Source: Kushneria konosiri
GTDB taxonomy: Bacteria > Pseudomonadota > Gammaproteobacteria > Pseudomonadales > Halomonadaceae
Direction of reading: 5' to 3'
Assembly: GCF_002155145.1 (NCBI RefSeq)
Contig: NZ_CP021323.1
Span: 744,001 to 808,000 of the forward strand
Length of the DNA stretch: 64,000 nt
Below the pieces are notes generated by a model. That model worked only from the letters and a program-made list of their open reading frames with translations, made no database searches and was not told where the DNA came from. Made by a program: the position numbers and the translations under genes. Shown here piece after piece: positions 1 to 8,938 of this stretch; positions within the stretch are counted from its first letter, which is position 1; every line of letters starts with the position of its first letter.

Positions 1-35
1 TCGTCCTGATCGCCATGACAGGCAGTTGCCAACCG

Positions 36-64
36 AAAAGGGCGCCCCGACGGGCGCCCTTTTT
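36..64. terminator. Intrinsic terminator, probably bidirectional
   Basis: Eight-base GC stem GGGCGCCC (40-47 and 52-59) with a CGAC loop, flanked by AAAA on the left and TTTTT on the right, so it could stop transcription from either side. It lies 57 bases past the stop of the minus-strand acyltransferase gene. Confidence 0.75.
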
Positions 65-120
65 CATGCATGCCATCCAGCCCTGCATTTTACAGCGGCC
101 TGTCGCTATCTGATCGGCTT

Positions 121-873
121 CTATAGTGTGCTGACAGCGGCGTCCTCTGGTGCCGGCCGGGGAACCTTCGAGATACGCGCCAGCTCCTGCTCGATCCACT
201 GCTCGACTTCCCTCGTCACCTCATCCGGTTTGCGATCTCGAGTGGCAATGGGCTCACCGATCACGACATTGATCTGCCCGGGCTTTTTGAAAAGACTTTT
301 GCCCGGCCAGTGCTCACCGGCGTTATGAGCGACAGGCAGTATCGGCACCCCGGCCCGGCAGGCCATATGAATACCGCTTTTGTTGAAGCGGCGGCGCTCG
401 CCAGGCGGCACCCGCGTCCCTTCGGGAAACAACAAAACGGAAAGCCCCGAAGCCAGACGGGCAGCACCTTCCGTTAACACCAGCTTGAGCGCCCTCGAGG
501 GTTTTGATCGATCCAGCGGGATCGGCCTGAGCATTCTCAGCGCCCAGCCAAAAACCGGGATTTTCAGCAACTCCTGCTTGAGCACCGTGCACATGGGCGA
601 CTTGATGGTCTGAAGGAACAGGGTTTCCCACTCGCTTTGATGATTGGACAACAGCACGCAGGGCCCATCCGGGATATGCTCACGACCTTCCACGCGATAG
701 CGTACGCCACAACAGAGTCCAAACCAGAACACGATGAAGTGGTTGTAAAGGTTCAGGACTCGAAAGCGGCCATTGAGCGGTAGAAAAAAGGCCAGCGGCA
801 CCAGGGTGACGGCACTAACAAGAATGGCCATCAGATAGCCGGTATAAAACAGCAGACTGCGTAGCGCCTTCAC
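121..873 (-). CDS. plsC: 1-acyl-sn-glycerol-3-phosphate acyltransferase (PlsC/LPLAT family)
   Basis: A 250-residue membrane-associated acyltransferase expected to move an acyl chain onto lysophosphatidic acid, giving phosphatidic acid for phospholipid synthesis. A hydrophobic N-terminal segment (about residues 7-33) should anchor it in the inner membrane. The two family motifs are visible: an NHQSEWE block with His78 and, four residues on, Glu83 where most members have Asp, and FPEGTR at 149-154 for phosphate binding. Its start overlaps the stop of the upstream minus-strand gene by four bases (ATGA), so the two are probably co-transcribed and coupled. The exact acyl acceptor cannot be read from sequence; a paralogue of the main PlsC is possible. 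Confidence 0.85.
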   Translation of the reverse strand: MKALRSLLFYTGYLMAILVSAVTLVPLAFFLPLNGRFRVLNLYNHFIVFWFGLCCGVRYRVEGREHIPDGPCVLLSNHQSEWETLFLQTIKSPMCTVLKQELLKIPVFGWALRMLRPIPLDRSKPSRALKLVLTEGAARLASGLSVLLFPEGTRVPPGERRRFNKSGIHMACRAGVPILPVAHNAGEHWPGKSLFKKPGQINVVIGEPIATRDRKPDEVTREVEQWIEQELARISKVPRPAPEDAAVSTL

Positions 874-1745
874 GTCCCCTTCTCCTCGTCAAAGCGTGCC
901 TGACACCATTGTTCGAGCATGGCGTCCAGCGCCAGCCGCCAGGGCTTTTGATGAACGCCAAAGGTCTCAAGCATCTGACGACAGTTGAGCACGCGTCGCA
1001 GCGGCTGATCATGATGGTGGTGCAGCGGCTTGATCTCGCCAGGCGTCATATCAATGTTTCTTCTGGCGAGCTGAATCTCCAGTTGATGGCGCACTACGCC
1101 ATGAAAGGTATAAAGACTGACCGGTTCCACACCGGCAAGATGATAGGCCCCCCAGGCGTTGGCGCCCGAAAATTGCTGCGCCAGCATACCGATCACGGCA
1201 CGAGCCACCGCCTGTACCGGGGTTGGACAGACAATTTCATCTTCTGCCGCGCGCAGGGTCTTGCCGCTTACCAGCTCCTCCAGCATGCGTGCCAGCCAGG
1301 CGTTGCGACCTTTCAGCGCCATCAGCGGACCGGTCCGCACGATAAAATGCTCGGTCAGTCCCGAACGAATCCGGTTGCCCGTCTCCAGCAGGCGCTGGAG
1401 ACCCTCATCCCGGGGCGAGGGCAACATGCTTTCTTCGATGGGCATGTCCGACCCGGTATCAAAGACCTGATCACTGACAAACCAGACCAGCGGCACGCCA
1501 AGTTCGTGACAGGCCATCATGATGGCCTCTACCTGTTCGACATGCTCGATCATCTCGGCATAGTCGACACTGGCCGGACACAACAAGGGTGGAAAAATGA
1601 CAACGTCCGGCGCCCATGCCTTTAACTGCGGCAGCGGGCATTGGCGGGAACGCTCCATGATCAATTCAACATCGCTTCGCGAGTCGCTTTCATCGATGAG
1701 CGCCCGACCAAGACAGTGATCGGCATCAAGCAGTAATAGTTTCAT
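870..1745 (-). CDS. RmlD-like sugar nucleotide-binding protein, catalytic motif degenerate
   Basis: A 291-residue protein resembling dTDP-4-dehydrorhamnose reductase (extended SDR fold). The N-terminus is a beta strand followed by a loop (LLLLDADHCLGRAL) where the GxxGxxG nucleotide motif would be, but two of the glycines are replaced. A VSDQVFDTGSD segment matches the RmlD region before the active site, yet the YxxxK catalytic pair that should follow is not present. It may therefore be a non-catalytic binding protein rather than a reductase. It lies directly upstream of and overlaps the acyltransferase gene by four bases. There is no rhamnose operon nearby. Family assignment is fairly safe; function is unknown. 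Confidence 0.65.
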   Translation of the reverse strand: MKLLLLDADHCLGRALIDESDSRSDVELIMERSRQCPLPQLKAWAPDVVIFPPLLCPASVDYAEMIEHVEQVEAIMMACHELGVPLVWFVSDQVFDTGSDMPIEESMLPSPRDEGLQRLLETGNRIRSGLTEHFIVRTGPLMALKGRNAWLARMLEELVSGKTLRAAEDEIVCPTPVQAVARAVIGMLAQQFSGANAWGAYHLAGVEPVSLYTFHGVVRHQLEIQLARRNIDMTPGEIKPLHHHHDQPLRRVLNCRQMLETFGVHQKPWRLALDAMLEQWCQARFDEEKGT

Positions 1746-1946
1746 TGAGTTTGCGGCCCGACAGAAAATGACGTCACTCTTGGCGGGCAGTGACGCGGCA
1801 GGCCCGACACTTTACAAAAAAAACCCATGGGTTGCACTGTCCAGACCCCGTCGCATGCCAAAGGCTGCGCAGCAGCAGGCCTGCGATCATCGACTATCAT
1901 CATTCAAGGACTCATGAGCCGTTTAACAGACAAGAAGCCTGCCTGA

Positions 1947-2948
1947 ATGACAAAAGAAGCCACCATCGTCACGCGCCATCGCAGCGGCAAGGGGTTTACC
2001 TACCGCGATGAAGCAGGAAAGACCCTGAGGGATCAACACTGGCGGGAGTGGATCAAGGGGCTTGCCATTCCGCCAGCATGGCGTGATGTGACCATTACGC
2101 TCGATCACAAGGCACACATTCATGCCACGGGAAGAGACAGCGTCGGACGCAAGCAATACGTCTATAACAGCCAGTGGCGTGAACAGCGCGAGAAAATGAA
2201 ATTCGATCGCATCGTCGACTTTGCACAGCGGCTTTCGACCATGCGACGTATCACCGGTCAGCACATGGCCCGCGAGGGCATGCCTCGAGAGAAGGTGCTG
2301 GCCTGCATGGTCAGACTGCTGGATACGGCCTATTTTCGCCCCGGTAATGACAGCTACAGCGAGCAGAACGATTCCTATGGGCTGACGACCATGCGCTCGC
2401 GCCATCTGACCATCAACGGCGACGAGCTGATTTTCGACTATCAGGGCAAAAGCGGCCAGCAGCAGCACAAGGTGATTGAAGACGAAAAGCTGGCACAGAT
2501 TGTCGGGGAGCTTGACGACATTCCAGGCTATGAAATCTTCAAGTATTTTGACGACGACGGCCACAAGGTGCGTGTCGATAGCCATGACCTTAACGATTAT
2601 ATCCATGAGGTCATGGGAGAGCGCTTCAGCGCCAAGGACTTTCGGACCTGGGCCGGCACTTCCATTGCAGCGCTCGCTCTTGATGAGCTGGGCATCGGCG
2701 ATGATGACGATGCCAGCCAGTCGTATATTCGTGAGGCGGTGGAGCGTGTCGCCACCCGTCTGGGCAATACCCCCAGCATTGCGCGCTCAAGCTATATCGA
2801 CCCTCGCGTGATCGAAAACTACCTTGATGGCCGGCTATTGCGACACTTTCTGGAGCAGATTGAGGATGCCCTTGATGAGGATGATCTAACGGGCCCTGAA
2901 GAACGCGCCATTCTGAAGCTCCTTCAGGCCCGTCTGAAGAGAAAATAA
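1947..2948 (+). CDS. DNA topoisomerase IB (poxvirus-type, bacterial)
   Basis: A 333-residue type IB topoisomerase, which nicks one strand, lets the duplex rotate and reseals it without ATP. The N-terminal domain (about 1-85) carries the DNA-binding block ending in GRKQYVY. The catalytic domain contains the KFDRIVDFA and MVRLLDTAYFRPGN segments, the GLTTMRSRHL pentad region, the FRTWAGT block with the second catalytic Arg, and the SSYIDP motif whose Tyr283 is the expected nucleophile. Length is normal for bacterial members. No convincing Shine-Dalgarno precedes the ATG. It is divergent from the RmlD-like gene, about 200 bases away. This gene is an accessory topoisomerase found sporadically in bacteria. 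Confidence 0.9.
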   Translation: MTKEATIVTRHRSGKGFTYRDEAGKTLRDQHWREWIKGLAIPPAWRDVTITLDHKAHIHATGRDSVGRKQYVYNSQWREQREKMKFDRIVDFAQRLSTMRRITGQHMAREGMPREKVLACMVRLLDTAYFRPGNDSYSEQNDSYGLTTMRSRHLTINGDELIFDYQGKSGQQQHKVIEDEKLAQIVGELDDIPGYEIFKYFDDDGHKVRVDSHDLNDYIHEVMGERFSAKDFRTWAGTSIAALALDELGIGDDDDASQSYIREAVERVATRLGNTPSIARSSYIDPRVIENYLDGRLLRHFLEQIEDALDEDDLTGPEERAILKLLQARLKRK

Positions 2949-3003
2949 GAAAACAGTCTTGCATCTGCATAGCCTCCTGTCGCAACAGATAGTAGGCTTG
3001 CCA

Positions 3004-3009
3004 TATAAT
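3004..3009 (+). promoter_or_regulatory. Candidate -10 box for the glycosyltransferase gene
   Basis: A perfect TATAAT sits 80 bases before the glycosyltransferase ATG in an AT-rich stretch between the topoisomerase stop and the glycosyltransferase start. The -35 region about 17 bases upstream is poor, so this is only a candidate. Confidence 0.35.
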
Positions 3010-3089
3010 TATCAGTTTTTATTTAAACCAACTTGGCTCTTTTTCACCCAAAACACTTGACCCATATAAACGCTTCAGGAATATCCTTG

Positions 3090-4178
3090 ATGAATGATTT
3101 AGCCGGCAAAAAAATTTATGTGATTATTGACAATATAACGACCGGCGGCGGCATTGAACGTGTTTGCAGCGTTATTCTTCCTCTGCTGGCAAAAGAAGCA
3201 AATATCAAGATCATAGGGCTACTCGATAAGGATTCACACACGACCTATGATTTTTCCAACATCCATATTGTACCTTTAAATAAAAGCAATCTTTCCGGCC
3301 AGGCTGGCTATCTCAAACTGTTATCGCAAGCCTTCACTATTATAAAAGAGGACCGTCCGGATATTGTACTTTATCCCAGCATGGGTCGCCTTACGGTTTT
3401 TGCCGCTCCATTTATACTGAAAGATCGTTTATTTTCGCGAAAAACAAAGCATGTTGCTTGTGAGCACATTGCTTTCAGTAGTCATTCAGGGCTGGTATTA
3501 AAACTCAAACGAGCCACACTTCCCCGCTATGACAGAGTTGTATTTTTAACTTCTAGGGATATTGATCAATTCAGGAATCGTTCAAATCTTCTTTATATCC
3601 CCAACCCCTCTCCTTTTACTGAAGTTTTGCAAACAAGAACCGCGCCATCGAATAAAACAGCTATTGGTGTAGGACGGCTGACCTATCAGAAAGGTTTTGA
3701 TCTGTTAATTCCCGCCTGGAAAGATTTTACCAAACGCCATCCTGACTGGAAGCTCATTATCGCTGGGGAAGGCGAAGATCGTACCAAGCTACAATCCTTA
3801 ATTGAACAACATGAACTAGAAAACCACTGTGAGCTTTATGGTAGCAGTCAGGATATAGGACAATTATATAAACGCGCGGACATTATGCTAATGCCTTCCA
3901 GGTTCGAGGGATTGCCGATGTCGTTGATAGAAGCGCAATACTATTCACTACCTATCGTTGCCTTCGACTGTGAAACAGGTCCGCGTGAAATAGTCACCGA
4001 TGGAAAGGATGGATATCTGGTCCCTACTTTCGACCAAAAAGAGTTTGCTGATGCAATAGAAAAGGCTATCGATCCTGAAAAATATGAAGCCTTATCGGCA
4101 GCCGCAGCTCAAAACGCCAAGCGCTTTGATCGTCATGAAGTCATTCATCACTGGAGAAAACTCTTTAATTCTCTGTAA
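3090..4178 (+). CDS. Glycosyltransferase family 4 (GT-B, retaining), AT-rich
   Basis: A 362-residue glycosyltransferase of the GT4 type that would transfer a sugar from a nucleotide donor, probably to a surface or capsular polysaccharide or a glycolipid. A glycine-rich acceptor-side loop (TTGGGIERV, about 18-26) opens the N-terminal Rossmann domain; the C-terminal donor domain has GVGRLTYQKGFD, IIAGEGED, and the EX7E motif with Glu273 and Glu281. I chose the ATG at 3090 because AGGA stands nine bases upstream; an in-frame TTG at 3033 has no such site. Base composition is clearly more AT-rich than every neighbour (many AAA, ATT, TTA codons), suggesting horizontal transfer. It stands alone, with no polysaccharide cluster around it. 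Substrate unknown. Confidence 0.85.
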   Translation: MNDLAGKKIYVIIDNITTGGGIERVCSVILPLLAKEANIKIIGLLDKDSHTTYDFSNIHIVPLNKSNLSGQAGYLKLLSQAFTIIKEDRPDIVLYPSMGRLTVFAAPFILKDRLFSRKTKHVACEHIAFSSHSGLVLKLKRATLPRYDRVVFLTSRDIDQFRNRSNLLYIPNPSPFTEVLQTRTAPSNKTAIGVGRLTYQKGFDLLIPAWKDFTKRHPDWKLIIAGEGEDRTKLQSLIEQHELENHCELYGSSQDIGQLYKRADIMLMPSRFEGLPMSLIEAQYYSLPIVAFDCETGPREIVTDGKDGYLVPTFDQKEFADAIEKAIDPEKYEALSAAAAQNAKRFDRHEVIHHWRKLFNSL

Positions 4179-4200
4179 TGCATGAAGCGCTATGAAAAAA

Positions 4201-4230
4201 AATGGTGCCTCCTGAAAGGAAGGCACCATT
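4201..4230. terminator. Bidirectional terminator between glycosyltransferase and ssb
   Basis: Perfect ten-base arms AATGGTGCCT and AGGCACCATT around a ten-base loop, with a run of A on the left and T-rich sequence on the right. It sits between two convergent genes and can serve both. Confidence 0.8.
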
Positions 4231-4260
4231 ACTTTAATTTTATTCAGCAAAAGGAAAAAT

Positions 4261-4845
4261 CTAGAACGGAATTTCGTCGTCGAAATCGTCGAAGCTGCCG
4301 GGGTTCGGCGCGCCGCCCCCCTGGTTTTGACCACCCTGCTGGTGTTGCTGAGGGCTCTGACCATAGTTGCCCTGGCCCTGACCGTAGCCGCCCTGGTTCT
4401 GACCACCCGAGGGGCTGTTCTGGCGCGCACCGCCGCCCTGCTGATCGTAACCACCCTGGCCATAGCCACCGCCGCCCTGACCACCGAAGTCACCGCCCTG
4501 AGCTCCGCTGCGACTATCCAGCATCTGCATGTCGTTGGCCACGATTTCGGTCGAATAGCGATCCTGGCCATCCTGACCCTGCCACTTGCGGGTCTGCAGA
4601 CGCCCTTCGATATAAAGGCGCGAACCTTTTTTGACATACTGCTGCGCAATTTCAGCCAGCTTGTTGAACATGACAACGCTGTGCCACTCGGTGCGTTCCT
4701 GACGCTGACCGCTCTGACGATCGGTCCAGGTATCAGTAGTTGCCAGACGCAGATTGCAGACAGGACTGCCGGAGGGCAGAAAACGTACTTCCGGGTCCTG
4801 ACCCAGATTGCCGATCAGTATGACCTTGTTTACCCCACGGGCCAT
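4261..4845 (-). CDS. ssb: Single-stranded DNA-binding protein SSB
   Basis: A 194-residue SSB. It coats single-stranded DNA during replication, recombination and repair and recruits partner proteins. The N-terminal OB fold (about 1-110) begins [18 protein letters not shown], as in the gammaproteobacterial family. It is followed by a long low-complexity linker rich in Gly, Gln and Asn with tyrosines, and ends in the acidic tip DDFDDEIPF that binds helicases, polymerase and exonuclease partners. It is divergent from uvrA, the arrangement seen in E. coli. A promoter overlapped by an SOS-like site lies about 75-100 bases upstream. Confidence 0.97.
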   Translation of the reverse strand: MARGVNKVILIGNLGQDPEVRFLPSGSPVCNLRLATTDTWTDRQSGQRQERTEWHSVVMFNKLAEIAQQYVKKGSRLYIEGRLQTRKWQGQDGQDRYSTEIVANDMQMLDSRSGAQGGDFGGQGGGGYGQGGYDQQGGGARQNSPSGGQNQGGYGQGQGNYGQSPQQHQQGGQNQGGGAPNPGSFDDFDDEIPF

Positions 4846-4917
4846 GTTTCTCTCCAGTGCCGGCTGGCATGTTTAAACGAATGAACTGACAAGGCCATCG
4901 CCTTGACATGATCGTCT

Positions 4918-4945
4918 ATAATAACTGTATGGATATTCACTGCAA
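4918..4945 (-). promoter_or_regulatory. Putative ssb promoter
   Basis: Read on the minus strand: TTGCAG (4940-4945), a 16-base spacer, then TATTAT (4918-4923), five of six matches to the -10 consensus. The start of ssb is about 75 bases downstream. The spacer is occupied by the SOS-like site. Confidence 0.5.
4925..4940. promoter_or_regulatory. LexA (SOS)-like operator between ssb and uvrA
   Basis: The sequence CTGT, eight bases, TCAC closely resembles the uvrA/ssb SOS box of E. coli as I recall it (CTGT, eight bases, TCAG). The left half-site is perfect, the right half-site degenerate. It fills the spacer of the putative ssb promoter, so a bound repressor would block polymerase. Position in a divergent ssb/uvrA region supports it; the match alone is not decisive. 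Confidence 0.5.
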
Positions 4946-5096
4946 TGCAGGCCTTGCCACGCAGATACCCGAACGTACAAAAGGGGCATCCTGCGCGGTG
5001 ACTTTTGATGTGCCCTGACAGGCACCCAACCTTTATGGCATGCCAGCTCCATTTTACCGGGCTGCGCGCCACATGGAAAACGCTGTGCACTGCATT

Positions 5097-5126
5097 TTGC
5101 GCCTCGCTTTCAACACCTTCTATAGT
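5097..5126 (+). promoter_or_regulatory. Putative uvrA promoter
   Basis: TTGCGC (5097-5102), an 18-base spacer and TATAGT (5121-5126), then GAGG with the ATG at 5156 about five bases beyond. If real, it lies about 160 bases from the SOS-like site, so SOS control of uvrA would need a second upstream promoter. Confidence 0.4.
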
Positions 5127-5155
5127 GTCTTTCCGACGCCGGCGATGAGGTAGGT

Positions 5156-7987
5156 ATGGATCGTATTTCGGTGAGTGGGGCCCGCACCCACAACCTGAAG
5201 AACATTGATGTCGAGCTGCCCCGTGACAAGCTGATTGTCATTACCGGGCTCTCCGGATCAGGCAAGTCTTCCCTGGCCTTTGACACTCTGTATGCAGAAG
5301 GACAACGCCGCTACGTCGAATCACTCTCGACCTATGCGCGTCAGTTTCTCTCAATGATGGAAAAGCCCGATGTTGACCACATCGAAGGGCTGTCACCGGC
5401 CATCTCCATCGAACAAAAATCCACGTCGCACAATCCGCGCTCGACCGTCGGCACCATCACCGAAATATACGACTACCTGCGCCTGCTCTATGCCCGTGCA
5501 GGGACGCCACGCTGCCCTGATCACGAGCTTGACCTGGAGGCTCAGACCGTTTCGCAGATGGTCGACCAGACACTCGCGCTGGAAGAAGGCACTCGGGTCA
5601 TGCTGCTGGCGCCCATCATCAAGGGCCGCAAGGGAGAACATCAGCAGACGTTGACCGAACTGCGCACCCAGGGCTTCGTGAGGGTTCAGATCGACGGTCA
5701 AACGTATGAATTCGATGAGCTGCCCACGCTCGACAAGAACAAGAAGCATGACATCAGTGTCGTGGTAGACCGCCTGAAGATCCGAGAGGACATCGAACAG
5801 CGTCTGGCAGAGTCCTTTGAAACCGCGCTCGGACTTGCCGATGGCGCAGCCGTGCTGCATTTCATGGACGGCGATCGTGAGGACATGATTTTTTCATCTC
5901 GCTTTGCCTGCCCCATCTGTGGCTACTCGATCGCCGAGCTCGAGCCGCGCATGTTCTCTTTCAACAATCCTGCAGGTGCCTGTCCGAGCTGCGACGGGCT
6001 GGGGGTGCATCAGTTCTTCGATCCCGACAAGCTTATCCGTCAGGACGAACTCTCCCTGTCTGAAGGCGTCATCAAGGGATGGGACAGACGCAGCATCTAC
6101 TATTTCAATCAGCTGGAAGCCGTGGCGGCGCACTACAAGTTCGAGCTGGAAACGCCCTGGAAGCAGTTGCCGCAACGCGTTCGCGATGTCGTTCTGCATG
6201 GTAGCGGTCGCGAATCCATTTCGTTTTCCTACGTTAACGATCGCGGCAAGAAAGTCTCACGCGAGCATGCCTTTGAAGGCGTGCTGCCCAATATGGAACG
6301 CCGTTATCGGGAAACCGATTCGAGCATGGTCCGTGATGATCTATCGCGCCATCTGGCCGTACGCCCCTGCCCGACCTGTCACGGCAGTCGTTTACGCCGT
6401 GAGGCGCGTCACGTTTTTGTCGATGACCATTCGCTGCCGTCGGTCGTCACCAAACCGATTGGCGAGGCCCGAACCTTTTTTGGCGTCATGGACCTTCCCG
6501 GACGCCGCGGGGAAATCGCCACGCGCATCCTCTACGAGATCACCAGCCGTCTCGAATTTCTGGTCAATGTCGGACTCGACTACCTGACGCTGGAACGCAG
6601 TGCTGACACCCTGTCAGGCGGCGAAGCTCAGCGCATTCGATTGGCCAGCCAGATCGGTGCCGGACTGGTAGGGGTCATGTACATTCTCGATGAACCCTCC
6701 ATCGGCCTTCATCAGCGTGACAATGATCGTCTCCTGCAGACCCTGACCCGGCTGCGCGATCTGGGTAACACGGTCATCGTGGTCGAACACGATGAAGATG
6801 CCATCCGCTCTGCCGATCATGTGCTCGATATCGGCCCTGGCGCCGGCGTCCACGGGGGTCAGATTATCGCTCAGGGCACCCCGGATGACATTGAGGCCAG
6901 TCAGGACTCGCTGACCGGCCAGTATCTGTCGGGCACTCGACGCATCGAGATCCCGTCAACGCGCACGCCGATCAATCCGGAGAAGGTGCTGCACCTGACC
7001 AGGGCCTCCGGCAATAATCTGGATAACGTGGATCTGGCGCTGCCGCTGGGCCTTTTTGTCTGCGTGACGGGTGTATCGGGTTCAGGAAAGTCGACCCTGA
7101 TCAATGCCACGCTGATGCCCGTGGCGGCGCGCGAACTCAACAAGGCCACCACACTGACGCCCTCTGCCTACAAGACGATCGAGGGCCTCGATCAGCTCGA
7201 CAAGGTCATTGATATCGACCAGAGCCCCATCGGACGAACGCCGCGCTCCAACCCGGCTACCTATACCGGCATCTTTACGCCCATCCGGGAACTGTTTGCC
7301 GGTACGCCCGAAGCTCGCTCCCGCGGCTACAAGCCCGGGCGTTTCTCGTTCAACGTCAAGGGCGGACGTTGTGAAGCATGTCAGGGCGAAGGGATGATCA
7401 AGGTGGAAATGCATTTTCTGCCCGACATTTACGTGCCCTGTGACGTCTGCGGCGGTCGTCGATATAACCGGGAAACCTTGGACGTACTCTACAAGGGGCA
7501 AAGCATTCACGATGTGTTGGAGATGACGATCGAGGAAGCCGTCGAGTTTTTCTCGCCGGTCCCCGCCATCGCTCGTCGACTGCAGACCCTGATGGACGTC
7601 GGACTGTCCTACATCAAGCTTGGGCAAAGTGCGATCACGCTATCCGGAGGGGAGGCGCAGCGCGTCAAGCTGGCGCGAGAGCTGGCCAAGCGTGATACCG
7701 GCAAGACGCTCTATATTCTTGATGAACCTACAACAGGGCTTCATTTCGAGGACATCAGACAGCTGCTGGGCGTCCTGCATCGACTGCGCGATCAGGGTAA
7801 TTCTGTAGTGGTGATCGAGCACAACCTGGATGTGATCAAAACAGCCGACTGGATTGTTGATCTCGGCCCCGAGGGCGGTTCCGGCGGCGGACGCATCATT
7901 GCCGAAGGCACACCCGAAGAGATCAGCGAGCAGGAGATCTCACATACCGGACGCTTTTTGAAGCCGCTGCTGGCGCGAGGCTACTGA
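5156..7987 (+). CDS. uvrA: Excinuclease ABC subunit A (UvrA)
   Basis: A 943-residue damage sensor of nucleotide excision repair. As a dimer with UvrB it scans DNA, recognises bulky lesions and loads UvrB, using two ABC ATPase modules. Visible features: Walker A GLSGSGKS at 31-38, the first zinc module with CPIC and CPSC pairs near 255-285, a CPTC pair near 405, an ABC signature [12 protein letters not shown] near 490, the second Walker [10 protein letters not shown] at 639-647, the second zinc module ([18 protein letters not shown]) near 740-770, and a second signature [12 protein letters not shown] near 830. Length matches E. coli UvrA (940). Divergent from ssb. Confidence 0.98.
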   Translation: MDRISVSGARTHNLKNIDVELPRDKLIVITGLSGSGKSSLAFDTLYAEGQRRYVESLSTYARQFLSMMEKPDVDHIEGLSPAISIEQKSTSHNPRSTVGTITEIYDYLRLLYARAGTPRCPDHELDLEAQTVSQMVDQTLALEEGTRVMLLAPIIKGRKGEHQQTLTELRTQGFVRVQIDGQTYEFDELPTLDKNKKHDISVVVDRLKIREDIEQRLAESFETALGLADGAAVLHFMDGDREDMIFSSRFACPICGYSIAELEPRMFSFNNPAGACPSCDGLGVHQFFDPDKLIRQDELSLSEGVIKGWDRRSIYYFNQLEAVAAHYKFELETPWKQLPQRVRDVVLHGSGRESISFSYVNDRGKKVSREHAFEGVLPNMERRYRETDSSMVRDDLSRHLAVRPCPTCHGSRLRREARHVFVDDHSLPSVVTKPIGEARTFFGVMDLPGRRGEIATRILYEITSRLEFLVNVGLDYLTLERSADTLSGGEAQRIRLASQIGAGLVGVMYILDEPSIGLHQRDNDRLLQTLTRLRDLGNTVIVVEHDEDAIRSADHVLDIGPGAGVHGGQIIAQGTPDDIEASQDSLTGQYLSGTRRIEIPSTRTPINPEKVLHLTRASGNNLDNVDLALPLGLFVCVTGVSGSGKSTLINATLMPVAARELNKATTLTPSAYKTIEGLDQLDKVIDIDQSPIGRTPRSNPATYTGIFTPIRELFAGTPEARSRGYKPGRFSFNVKGGRCEACQGEGMIKVEMHFLPDIYVPCDVCGGRRYNRETLDVLYKGQSIHDVLEMTIEEAVEFFSPVPAIARRLQTLMDVGLSYIKLGQSAITLSGGEAQRVKLARELAKRDTGKTLYILDEPTTGLHFEDIRQLLGVLHRLRDQGNSVVVIEHNLDVIKTADWIVDLGPEGGSGGGRIIAEGTPEEISEQEISHTGRFLKPLLARGY

Positions 7988-8022
7988 CTGTATATAAATA
8001 ACTTTCCAGACCCTTGAAGGGC

Positions 8023-8052
8023 AAGGCCGGAAGCCACCCTGCTTCCGGCCTT
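8023..8052. terminator. Bidirectional terminator between uvrA and the EAL gene
   Basis: Twelve-base arms AAGGCCGGAAGC and GCTTCCGGCCTT around a CACCCT loop, followed by T on the plus strand. It stands between the convergent uvrA and EAL genes and ends one base before the EAL stop codon. Confidence 0.85.
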
Positions 8053-8053
8053 T

Positions 8054-8833
8054 TTATGCGGCGGTTACAGCGCTGAAACACCCCGGATCAATGTCAGGCA
8101 GGGCCTGAAAGGCAGGTCGTGCATAGTAATAGCCCTGATGACGCGTGATGCCGTTTTGATACAGCCATCGCGCTTCTTCCAGCGTTTCGACCCCTTCAGC
8201 CACCAGCCCCATATCAAGGGATCCAGCCATCGAGCAGATGTGACGCACCATGTTCTGACGCCGCCGATCGTGATCAATATTGCTGATCAAGATTCGATCC
8301 AGCTTCAGATGATTCGGTGACAATACCGTCAAAAGATCAAGGTTGGCATGGCCGGTACCAAAATCATCCAGCGCCACACTAAACCCCATCTCATGATACT
8401 CCTCGACGATGTGGTGCAGATGATCGCGATCCGTCACATGCTCGTTTTCGGTAATCTCGAAAATCAGGTTATCAAGAGACCACCCCACCCGCTCGGCTAC
8501 TTTAAGGGTGGCACGTATGCAGGCACGTGGCTCGTAAACAGCATTGGGCAGGAAATTGATGGACAGCCTGGAGGTCATGCCCAGCTGGCTGGCCATCTCG
8601 ATCGCACGGACCCGACAGGCCTGATCAAAGGCATAAAGATCCTTTGGCGTGACCTGCGACAGTATTGACCAGGCTGACTCACCATTAACACCGCGAACCA
8701 GTGCTTCATGCGCAAAAACGCTGCCATTTTCAAGATCCACAATCGGCTGAAAGGCCATGGTAAAAGAGAACGGCAGATCATTTTGACAGTTTTCACATTC
8801 CCCGTTGACGAAATGACATCCCACGGCAAGCAC
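8054..8833 (-). CDS. EAL-domain cyclic di-GMP phosphodiesterase with N-terminal cysteine cluster
   Basis: A 259-residue protein that is nearly all EAL domain and should hydrolyse c-di-GMP to pGpG, lowering the signal that favours biofilm over motility. Metal and catalytic residues look complete: EAL at 43-45, Asn93, Glu126 (FEITENE), the DDFGTG loop with Asp156-Asp157, Lys177 and Glu213 (EGVET). There is no PAS, GGDEF or membrane segment. The first 20 residues carry three cysteines (6, 13, 16), the last two as CxxC, which might bind metal or respond to redox. The gene is monocistronic, flanked by terminators. What it regulates is not visible. Confidence 0.88.
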   Translation of the reverse strand: MLAVGCHFVNGECENCQNDLPFSFTMAFQPIVDLENGSVFAHEALVRGVNGESAWSILSQVTPKDLYAFDQACRVRAIEMASQLGMTSRLSINFLPNAVYEPRACIRATLKVAERVGWSLDNLIFEITENEHVTDRDHLHHIVEEYHEMGFSVALDDFGTGHANLDLLTVLSPNHLKLDRILISNIDHDRRRQNMVRHICSMAGSLDMGLVAEGVETLEEARWLYQNGITRHQGYYYARPAFQALPDIDPGCFSAVTAA

Positions 8834-8890
8834 TCAAAAGGCTGATTGGATTGTCAGTATGGATCAGGAAGGTATTTTTCAGAGACAAAA

Positions 8891-8914
8891 AAAGCCGACC
8901 CGGAGGTCGGCTTT
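8891..8914 (-). terminator. Terminator of the alpha operon (after rplQ)
   Basis: Ten-base arms AAAGCCGACC and GGTCGGCTTT with a CGGA loop. On the minus strand it is followed by seven T (plus-strand A run 8887-8893), a strong intrinsic terminator about 25 bases past the rplQ stop. Confidence 0.85.
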
Positions 8915-8938
8915 TCTGACGATAGCAAAAAGGGCGGT

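Noticed and set aside
1-35. The end of a further gene at the left edge
   Set aside because: Too short to support any reading frame before the terminator.
4261-4500. Glycine-rich tandem tract in ssb as a possible inserted repeat
   Set aside because: Low-complexity Gly/Gln linkers are normal in SSB, and the acidic tip remains intact.
4917-4922. TATAAT on the plus strand as a uvrA promoter
   Set aside because: The only TTGACA upstream (4903-4908) leaves an eight-base spacer, far too short. The minus-strand reading for ssb fits better.
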